Assembly: GCA_034696485.1 (NCBI GenBank)
Contig: JAQIWT010000407.1
Span: 1 to 21,009, forward strand
Origin: Isohypsibius dastychi
Lineage: Eukaryota; Tardigrada; Eutardigrada; Parachela; Isohypsibiidae
Reading direction: 5' to 3'
DNA: 21,009 nt
A model generated the notes under the pieces. It was not told where the DNA came from. It ran no database searches and saw only the letters and a program-made list of their open reading frames with translations. Made by a program: the position numbers and the translations under genes. Below are positions 1 through 7,900 of this stretch, in pieces; the first letter of the stretch is position 1; every line of letters starts with the position of its first letter.

Positions 1-196
1 GGAAGCTGCGTGTGTCCCACATCATTTCTCAAATTCGGAAACACTTGCAAAAGCTTCCTGGGACTTCCCTGTAGCGCGCTGGGACAATGCGAAAAATATG
101 TTGAAAATTCGATCTGCGACTTGACCCTGACAGGAAGTTGTGTCTGTGATGCAGGGTATTCCCGAAAAGACACCCTCAACTCAAGCTCCTGCATTC
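1..196 (+). CDS. EB-module secreted protein, exon (5' part of gene outside window)
   Basis: The exon is open from base 1 in frame 1 and ends at a strong donor, GTAAGT at 197, in phase 1. It encodes the end of one EB cysteine module (GSCVCPTSF...C) and one full module with the pattern C-x5-C-x8-C, then GSCVCDAGY and a closing C. EB modules are extracellular disulfide-bonded repeats common in nematode secreted or cuticle-associated proteins; the particular role here is unknown. The phase-1 end (one base, c) joins the exon starting at 3400, whose first two bases complete an Arg codon, and module spacing continues there without a gap. The gene start and any signal peptide lie upstream of the window. 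Family assignment is good; linkage to the later exons is inference from phase and module order. Confidence 0.75.
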
Positions 197-815
197 GTAA
201 GTTCCGAAATAAAACAACTGACAACTAAAAGGAAAGTTACGAAAACTGGAATAAATGCAAAAAATCCTCAAATTAATCAGTATCTGAGAGCTTGAGTTCG
301 AAGTTGTTCCACCACATGTTAAACTTTTATGATTACCTTAGAAAACACAGGTCGACTTAAAAATAGATGCAAAATTTGGTTCACTCTGAAACCGGAAGTT
401 ACATGTTTTGGTGTTCACTGAAAAATCAAGAAACATATGCTAATGTTTCTTGGGATAAGAAACGCTTCAAAACGGTACCAACCATATACCAATATTTCGG
501 CATGTTACCGAAATCAGACTCTGACCGGAAGTTGCAAACATTTGATTGCTGACATTTTTTTGAATATTGTTTAGTTCAACCTCATATTTTAGTGAGAAAT
601 AAATCAAGTTTGTTATACCCGAAAACCAAGAAAACAAACAATTCGCGTGAAAAACAACAACAAAATCACTCACAATCACTCACAACAGAAAGACGCATTT
701 CCGGGATCCCATTGATCAAGGTCAAGAGTCAGCGCAATTGTTCCGTCCAAAGGTTTATTAACTGAAATACAAAATATGAAACACCAGAGATTCTTCGTCA
801 AAACTGAATAACGAT
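197..815. other. Non-coding part of EB-gene intron
   Basis: AT-rich sequence between the EB donor at 197 and the 3' end of the minus-strand POLR1G-like gene. The short open frames at 367-552 (+) and 467-679 (-) lack splice context, domains and plausible composition, and I treat them as chance. Two copies of ACCGGAAGTT (near 390 and 523) belong to the window-wide TTCCGG/CCGGAA excess. I see nothing else. Confidence 0.5.
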
Positions 816-1934
816 TTATTTACCCAGTCTGTAATTTCCGGAATCATCCCTGTCTGGGAGAAATATTGTCCATCGCTACAAAAATTATCAAAATTTGAAA
901 ATAACAACAGCAACCAAGAAAGCCGATGCAACACGAACCTTGATGTCTACCGGTTCTCGCGATCGAAACTTGACGTCAAAAACAGTTTCCTGAAACAATA
1001 ATACTTTATAATGAAAAATATGAAAAATTGATGAGCTTTGAATTTATGCTGACCGTTTCTCCGTCGCATATCTTCACATTGTCGCGACTGACTCCAATCC
1101 TTTTTCCGGCGAGACAACGAGGATCCAGCTACAAAAAAGTACTATTTAGATATAACTGAATATAATCAATTAAGGTTAGACAAAAAGTCAAAAATGCAGC
1201 TCAAAACTTAACTGGAATGAACGAAAACTACTTCCAAGACAAGCAAAAAAATCAAATAAAATACACCAACTTCAAAACGAAAAATTAGATAGAATTCAAC
1301 GAAAACGGAGACAGCAATTACAAATTTGAATCCAAAGAACTACCAACTCTTTCTTAATTAAAAAAATTAAAAAATCTATCAAAACATCCGGTTACAAAAT
1401 ACCAAAGGAACGGAGCCGAAATTCAAACTGTAGAAAATTCATTCTCACCCCCGAAGGAACTTGCATCAGGAACAATTTCTTTTTCGATCCATGCGGAATA
1501 TCCTGGACACAGAGCTCCTTATTCGTCAGCCTAACTCTCGGAAGCTTCCTCGGTGGACTTTCATCTTCCATAGACGACTCTCGATTCCTCTTATGTTTTG
1601 GAGTAAATCGAATATACTGCATTGGACTTCCGATCCGAATTTCACTTTCTTCTCGTTCCGGGGTCGCTGGATTTTCCTCATTCCTCAAAGGTGTCTTCAA
1701 ATCCGAAGATTTCCTCGATTTCCTGGCTTTTGGTTTCGCCGACGTTTGAGAATCTGAAATATCGGGAGCTGGCATGCTTTTCTTCTTGGAGCTTGAGGTT
1801 GATGCGGAAGCTGGTGCTGATTCTGTGGCAGCGGAAGAATTTCGGATTGAAGAGGCCAAAGATTTGACGCTGGAAAGAACTGGTGTGCTTTTCTGCTTTC
1901 TGGAGCTCCCTGCATTCCCTGGCGTGGAAGACAT
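816..1934 (-). CDS. RNA polymerase I subunit RPA34/POLR1G-like protein
   Basis: Four exons on the minus strand: 1934-1449, 1128-1054, 989-939 and 875-816 (stop TAA). All joins are in phase 0 and the product is 223 aa. The open frame runs back to 2006 with a TTG, but the first ATG (MSSTPGNAG, 1934) is the sensible start. Residues 1-100 are Ser/Lys/Pro-rich and low in complexity. A block around 150-176 reads KKKLFLMQVPSG then LDPRCLAGKRIGVS, and the protein ends GNYRLGK. The pattern [L/W]xLxQxP followed by a small 'xxxL.G..I' element resembles the A34.5/RPA34 dimerisation region, which with RPA49 stimulates Pol I elongation in the nucleolus. The terminal AAATAAAT contains an AATAAA overlapping the stop. 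It is nested inside an EB-gene intron, antisense to the host, and diverges from DPH5. The gene structure is convincing; the family name is tentative because the match is short. Confidence 0.6.
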
Positions 1935-2333
1935 TTCGTGGTCTGGTAATCCAGCTTTGAAAGATGGGATAAACACGGACAGACCAGCAGGCAGCAAGCA
2001 ACTCAAACGGAACGAAACAATCGAGAACTTTTTCTTGAAATATTTTCGGATTTTTGTTGAGCCAAAGCAGATTTGCTACGTCAAACGTAGCGATGTACGT
2101 AGCGTATCAAGCACATGGCTGCAAGCAGCTAGCTTACTTCATCACGTGGTCTGATCGACACGCTGTGGCGTTGGGGATTCTGATTTCTACGTACGCGTAG
2201 TGTATTGCGAAATAGCCAAATTACGTTTGTTGTCGTTTTGTGCTGGACTTCGTATTTCTTTTCGCTGTGAATAATTCTGGGGAATCGCTCAGATCCTGTT
2301 TTCACACCTGCGAAATCAAATTCCAGCTCAGAA
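1935..2333. promoter_or_regulatory. Divergent promoter between POLR1G-like gene and DPH5
   Basis: This 399-bp gap separates two opposite start codons. It holds the inverted repeat GCTACGT-CAA-ACGTAGC (2075-2091), TACGTA (2096-2101), a CACGTG E-box (2143-2148) and CTACG-TACG-CGTAG (2187-2200), so CTACG/CGTAG occurs about five times in 126 bp. E-boxes of this type are bound by Myc/Max-like bHLH factors at ribosome-biogenesis genes (family knowledge). The shared use by two protein-synthesis genes is inference. Confidence 0.5.
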
Positions 2334-3182
2334 ATGTTATATCTCATCGGGCTTGGACTTGGGAACATTGAGGACATCACAATTCGTGGCCTCAAGATCG
2401 CCAAATCAGCCAAACGAGTTTATTTGGAAATGTACACTTCACTACTTCAAGGTCCTGAAGGAGGCCGTTTTGAGCTCGAAGAATTCCTTGGCCGTTCTGT
2501 CATCCCCGCCGATCGAGAGGTATTGGAAGAAAAAGCTGAGGAAATTTTGGACGGTGCAGATATCGACGATGTAGCCGTGCTGGTTGTCGGAGATCCAATG
2601 GCAGCCACGACGCATTCCGATTTGGTTCTCCGAGCTCGGACTCGCTCCCCTCCTGTCCAAGTCAAGATTCTACACAACGCATCAATTGTCAGTGCTGTTG
2701 GCTGTACAGGATTACAGATTTATCGGTTTGGAACCATCGTTTCGATCGTGTTTTGGACAGAAACGTGGAAGCCAAAAAGTTTTGTTGATCACATTTCGGA
2801 AAATATTTCTCGTGGTCAGCACACGCTATGTCTGCTGGATATCCGAGTCAGAGAGCCGATAATTGCATCGTTGATGCGTGGAAAACGGGAATACGAGCCC
2901 CCGAGGTTTATGAGCGTGGCAGTTGCGGCGAAACAGCTGATGGAAGCGGTTGAGGAATCGACTTCCGGTGAAGCGAAATTGGCGTTAAATGCGGAGAGTA
3001 TTTGTATTGGCTTGGCGAGGATTGGATTGGACGACGAAAAAATGGTGGCTGGGCATTTGAAAGATCTGGTTGAAATCGATATGGGGGGACCGTTGCATTC
3101 GCTCATTGTTTGCGGAGAACTTCATCCACTTGAGAAAGATTTTATTCGGAGTTTTTCTCTTCCTTCATTGAAACTGGATTAA
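2334..3182 (+). CDS. DPH5: Diphthine methyl ester synthase (diphthamide biosynthesis protein 5)
   Basis: Intronless, 282 aa, the usual length for eukaryotic DPH5. The enzyme uses S-adenosylmethionine to methylate the modified histidine of translation elongation factor eEF2 in the cytosol, the second stage of diphthamide synthesis, the target of diphtheria toxin. The N-terminus MLYLIGLGLGN, EMYTS (32-36), VVGDPMAATTH (84-94), HNASI (114-118) and GLQIYRFG (126-133) are hallmark segments of the tetrapyrrole-methylase-fold family and of DPH5 in particular. The ATG at 2334 gives the expected N-terminus with no extra residues. An AATAAA signal lies at 3266-3271, 84 bp past the stop. The gene sits in a host-gene intron on the same strand as the host, which requires its own promoter (1935-2333) and poly(A) site inside another transcript. 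Lack of introns in an intron-rich neighbourhood is slightly unusual but not diagnostic of retrocopying. Confidence 0.95.
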   Translation: MLYLIGLGLGNIEDITIRGLKIAKSAKRVYLEMYTSLLQGPEGGRFELEEFLGRSVIPADREVLEEKAEEILDGADIDDVAVLVVGDPMAATTHSDLVLRARTRSPPVQVKILHNASIVSAVGCTGLQIYRFGTIVSIVFWTETWKPKSFVDHISENISRGQHTLCLLDIRVREPIIASLMRGKREYEPPRFMSVAVAAKQLMEAVEESTSGEAKLALNAESICIGLARIGLDDEKMVAGHLKDLVEIDMGGPLHSLIVCGELHPLEKDFIRSFSLPSLKLD

Positions 3183-3265
3183 CCGAGTAAAAAATGGTCA
3201 TTTGCGCAGTTTATGAATGGTTTAGTTCCGTGATATAAGAGTCAATCGAACTCGAGACGAAATTT

Positions 3266-3271
3266 AATAAA
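3266..3271 (+). terminator. Poly(A) signal AATAAA of DPH5
   Basis: The exact AATAAA hexamer follows the DPH5 stop by 84 bp and lies before the next EB exon at 3400. The 3183-3399 interval otherwise holds only 3' UTR and the pyrimidine-rich acceptor ATTTTTCAG at 3391-3399. Confidence 0.55.
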
Positions 3272-3399
3272 TCGACCGGAAATGGATTTTTCATTATTGT
3301 TTCGCTCTCTGGGATCGGATTTTTTAGAATATCTCTGTTACTTTCTCAAGCTGTTATTTTTCTGAAGTCAAATAGTTGACTTACGGATGTATTTTTCAG

Positions 3400-4197
3400 G
3401 CTCGATTGGCGCGGATTGTGAGTCGACCTCCGACTGCACTGCTTCCGGGATCCCTAATGTAGAATGCCGGAATAAGCCTAGTGGTGATGGGAAATGGTGC
3501 CATTGTATATCCGGTCTTCGTCCTATTAAACTGCAACGTCGTTCAAATAAGGATTACTCCAGGAGTATTATAACATATCCTGTGTTCGATTTATTTTTCG
3601 GCGGATTCGCATCGAGGAGCTGTGAAGGTCAGACTCACTACCTTTGAAGATTTCTGGGGAAATAATCCGTATTTTATGTAGAGGTCGTTGGAAGTTCCTG
3701 TTCGAGTGACAGGGATTGCGAGCTATACCTCAAAAATATACATTGCGACAACCAGTGGAGCCAGACCGGAAGCTGCGTGTGTGATTCAGGATATGTTCCT
3801 GATCAGCTGACGAAAACTTGCCAAAGTATGTTTTCCGGTTTTATATACAAGTTTTTTTTTCGGTAGATCTTCTTTGTATTTATATGATATGATAGAAGAC
3901 AACTTAGATTGAGAATGCTTTATGACTCCCGATCAAGTTCTTCTTCTTTTATTATATATTTTTTTCTTTTCAGAATCTTCTTCACTTGCAGTATTGAAAT
4001 CAGGTTGGACATCTGCAGCACTGTTTGCAAAATTTCAAGTCACGCAAATTGTCTTTGTGCTCTGTAGGATCGCCACAAGTGACCTCGAAGAACCGGAATT
4101 GGTTTTTGAGCGCCGAATGTTATCTCCCGTATTTCCCATGTGCCATTCAGAACTCAATTTGCGTCCCCAATCCTTACATGACCATGGTCGGCTACTG
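3400..4197 (+). CDS. EB-module secreted protein, three middle exons
   Basis: The exons are 3400-3627, 3682-3825 and 4068-4197, with introns of 54 and 242 bp. The acceptors are TTTTTCAG at 3399, TATGTAG at 3681 and CTCTGTAG at 4067; the donors are GTCAGA, GTATGT and GTAAGC. Exon one encodes an EB module beginning IGADCESTSDC with CHC and a longer than usual insert before its last Cys. Exon two encodes VGSSCSSDRDC ... TGSCVCDSGY ... C. Exon three encodes only the first half of a module (C-x5-C-x7-C, ending in MTMVGY plus two bases). Junctions are phase 1 until the last, which is phase 2. The missing second half is found only at 20701. A second acceptor, TTTTCAG at 3973, would give an in-frame but non-EB exon, so I prefer 4068. 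DNA around 3767 (accggaagctgcgtgtgtg) closely repeats bases 1-16, so the modules are recent duplicates. Confidence 0.7.
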
Positions 4198-4318
4198 GTA
4201 AGCTACCAAAGCTGCTCCACTCTGAAAAGCCCAATATGATATGATAAGTGTATCCAAATTGTAATTTGTTAATTTTAATTTCAATTTTGTATTTTGTTTA
4301 ATTTTAAACTTTATTTAC

Positions 4319-4390
4319 GAAATTTTGTTTTTTTGTCCCCCCCCCCCCCAAGGGGGGGGACCTAGTACCGCAAAACAAAAATTTTCGAGT
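4319..4390. repeat. C13/G8 foldback with A/T-rich arms
   Basis: C13 (4337-4349), AA, G8 (4352-4359) form a near-perfect stem. The arms continue outward as CGAAATTTTG... on the left and ...CAAAACAAAAATTTTCG on the right, interrupted by a bulge around CCTAGTACCG. On the + strand the stem is followed two bases later by CTAG-T (4362-4366), the shape of a Helitron 3' end (hairpin then CTRR, T target). That would be opposite to the orientation of the Helitron gene, so it may belong to another element or be coincidence. Confidence 0.45.
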
Positions 4391-4416
4391 ACGGAGCACA
4401 TAGCGATGCTTCAAGA

Positions 4417-4800
4417 AGTTCGAGTTCGAAGTTCGTAACAAAGGAACTCTTTCATCAAAATCTGAATGTAAAAAAGTTCGATCTAGACAAAGGGAGTAGG
4501 GAATGAAAGAGAATCCATTCATTTGAATAACAAAGCTTCAATTGTTATGAGTTTATTTAAGCGACTTATGGCAGTACCATATCGACGTAAAGAAAAGTTT
4601 GAGTTTGAAGTTCAAAACAAAAGAACCCTTTCAGCCTACTCTGAATGTAAAAAAGTTTGACTTAGACAAAGGGAAAAGCGAATAAAAGAAATCTCTTTCA
4701 TTCGTGTAACAAAGCCTTATCCTGAAATGTAAAGAATGTTTGAGCGAGGCAAAAAGGAAAGTGAATGAAAGAAACTCTTTCATCCGAAGTCTTCATTCAA
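4417..4800. repeat. Degenerate direct repeats of about 120 bp
   Basis: Two units, about 4417-4540 and 4596-4717, share in order GAGTT(c/t)GAAGTTC, a CTTTCA block, CTGAATGTAAAAAAGTT, TAGACAAAGGGA, GAATGAAAGA-like and AACAAAGC. A shorter third unit at about 4721-4800 keeps TGAAATGTAAAGAATGTTT, GGAAAGTGAATGAAAGA and CTCTTTCAT. The units are diverged and not strictly tandem. They may be the subterminal region of the Helitron. Confidence 0.6.
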
Positions 4801-4964
4801 ATGTATTCAAAACAAATGACTTCAGCTCGAAAGCAACAACATTTAAGTAATGTAAAGGAATTAAAAGAATTATGTAAAGGATTTAACAATATTTACATAA
4901 GTTACCAGACGACGTAATATCGAAACAATATTTCGATGTCAGAACTCTTGCCGTTGGTTAGTCG

Positions 4965-7900
4965 TCACTCGTCATCGGAATCCATAAATCCAGTCTTAAC
5001 ATAACTTGTCGATGAAAGCCTCACTGTAACTGATATAATCTTCATGGTTAATTTATAAATTTAATAATGGTCACTAATTCTCACCTGATTTTGCAGGCTC
5101 TTCAAAACACGGAACATACTGTTCATAGGAATTCTCGTTTTCCAAATCAGGAATTGGTGGATAAAACGCATCTGTTACTATCTCGTCATCATACGTTCCA
5201 TTCCAATTTTCAAGTCGACTTCCCATCGACGTTGGTTCATGACTTTGCTCATCTGTTACTACATCGTCATCGTACGTTCCATTCCAATTTTCAAGTTGAC
5301 TTCCCATCGAATTTGGTTCAAAACTTTGCTCATGTTCGGCGCCAGTTCGGTGATAATTCGGGTTGCCAAATTCATCTTCGCTTAATTCGTCACTATTAAA
5401 TGGGCTGACGTTGAGCGATCTTATATCACAAGGGATGTAATCAATTTCCTCGGTAAAGTCCGGCATTTCCGAATCAGCAGAACTTCGTTCACTTTCACAG
5501 AGAGATAAATTATCTTCTTGGAGAGATACTTGATCCGGTATTGCAGGCAAAGGAAGCTATAACGAAATAAATTTATGAAACAAGCTGTTATATAGCAAAA
5601 TAATTTAATTTTAATAGCAAATACCCGTGATTTAATACGCTCATATTCTTGCGCTACTCCTTTGAAAGAGGGCGGCGGTCCGAAAGAAACCATGTTGTTC
5701 AAAAGGTGAACTGGTAATTTGCCAATCGACAGATGTTTCGATGACGGGACGCGGCTTAAACTTGTATAGATCATGCCGACTCCTCCAGCTCTTTCAATGT
5801 GAACGACGATACGATCCAAGGTTAAACCTTGGCATTTGTAATTTGTAACGGCATAACAAAGTCGAACTGGAAATTGTTCCCTTCTCCACATACTGCGTGA
5901 TTTTCCTTTGAATTCGGCAAAAACAGTTTCAATATTGACGATGTAGCCACTAAATAAAAACAATATTTGATTTCAATTATATTTAATATACAACATCTTA
6001 CGGGCCACTTGGATTCCGTTGTCCAGTAATTTTGCCAGAAGTCGTTTTTTCCAGTAGCACTGATACGGCTCCTGAAAGGTCAAGAGGCAAGGCAAAGACG
6101 GTCGCGATAGCTCCATTATATATCCCGTCCTCAAGGTCGATATTGCGCAAGATGATAACCTTTGCTCCAATCTTCAGTTCCAGTTTTTTCACCAATCCTC
6201 CACATTTATTAAACGACGTTGGCACCAAGTCCTTTCCTTTTTTGTTTTTTGCACTTATTTGCCGATCTTTGGCAATGAAAGTCGACATCGTTCCGTGATA
6301 CGTTCGTAGTTTCCGGCTGTTCTCCTCATCAACGTCCTTATTAGTCTCGTAAATGTGGATCGCATTTTCCCAAAGTGCCGGATCCCGCATGTGTTGATTT
6401 TGTCGTGATCGAAGGAATTTGATAATTTCGGCGGTCATGTGTCCTGTCCTGATTACATTCAACATTCGGAGCCATTTTTCGTCATCCTTCTGACGTTCAT
6501 TTTGGGTGAAAATAAATGGAACGAACGAGGACCACAAAGTCCTGACAATAGGATTCTTGCTTTGGAATATCCAACAAGGAGGCACCGGTGGAAGTTGATA
6601 GAAATCTCCTAATAAAATCACGTTTAATCCTCCAAAAGGCAAAGCGTTATTTTTGATCTGTTGCAGACGCTGCGAAACCCCCAGAAATAATTCCGGTGAC
6701 ATCATCGATATTTCGTCAATAACAAGGAATCTGACGTCAGAGAACTGACGTCGCTTTGCTTTCAGCTTTTCATCCGGCAAAGGCGGCAAAGTTCTTATGT
6801 TTGCTCGTCCGACAACCTTTTTCCCCCCACTTTTATCCGGATAAATGCCAAGTGAACTGTGAATTGTAGTTCCACGGATATTAAAAGCAGCGACACCTGG
6901 AATAACATAGAAGAGATTAAATGCATTTCAGTTTTTATTTCAGATATATTATGTACCTGTAGGAGCTACAGTCGTGACAACACATTTGTCCGGGTGCAAG
7001 AACCCGAAATAATTCCTCAAATTGTCAACCCAATACGACTTGCCACTTAAAAACAATGTTCTTAATTGAATGAGAAAATAAATTCCGAAAATTCCGAAAG
7101 TACCTTCCGGCTCCTCCGGTTATGAATAGTAATGTCTGGATATCCTTTGAGAAGTTCCGAAGAACATAATTGAATGCACCTTTTTGATCCGCGTTCATTG
7201 ATTCAATTAGTTGTGTCCAGTTTGGTGGAAGAAGATGTGCAATGGCCGAAAAATCTGATGTTTGTAATTTTCCTTGGTTTCCAATGTTGATTTCAGGATT
7301 ATCCAAATCTTGGCCGTTATTGAAAAAATCCACTTCACTTTGATCAACATTTTCGTCAATGTCCGGCTCGTACTCTGGAACGATCTTCAGGATATCGGCG
7401 ATACATTGAGCTGATTTGAGTTGAATCCTTTCCAAATTTCGTGTTATTTCCTCCTGGATCGACAATGACGGTACGCAATCAAACTGTAGTAAATTATCCC
7501 GACGAGAATTTTCAAACAGTTCGATGACGTCATCTTTACTTCCCTCAAAAACAGAGTCGTCCCGATGTGGCAAAAAAGCAGCAAGGTAGTGATAGCAAAG
7601 GTCATCGTATTCACTGGGAAGTGGACGAAAACGGATGCATTGTTGTTTATCCCGTCTGTACGCGAACAAATTCTGGAACGGCGGGAGGAACTGACCGTGT
7701 TCATTAAGAGGACGATTTGACTTCCAAAATGACTTTTCCTTCTTTCGGAAAACTTCTGACGTCAAAATCTCAAAATTGATGAAGAAACTTGCCTGACAAA
7801 CATTTTCCGTCAAAACCGGTCTCCTTAAGTACTTCTCCCATTTACTCGGGACAATAGTATCGGTTGATCCATCTTCAAGTGCCAAAATTTGTTGAGAAGT

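Larger units (their letters stand above)
4198..4964. other. Start of the 16.5-kb EB-gene intron, 3' flank of Helitron
   Basis: The stretch begins with GTAAGC at 4198. It is AT-rich up to about 4320, then holds a foldback (4319-4390) and degenerate repeats (4417-4800), and it runs to the Helitron stop codon. No coding potential is seen. The 4258-4330 segment (runs of aattttaatttt and caattttg) resembles 20350-20408 near the other end of the intron, but both are low-complexity A/T. Confidence 0.5.

Noticed and set aside
1461-2154. Plus-strand open frames at 1461-1757, 1622-1867 and 1774-2154
   Set aside because: They mirror the POLR1G-like exon on the other strand; composition is low-complexity and no domain is seen.
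3974-4067. Exon beginning after TTTTCAG at 3973
   Set aside because: It reads through in phase but gives a sequence without the EB cysteine spacing; starting at 4068 restores the module pattern.
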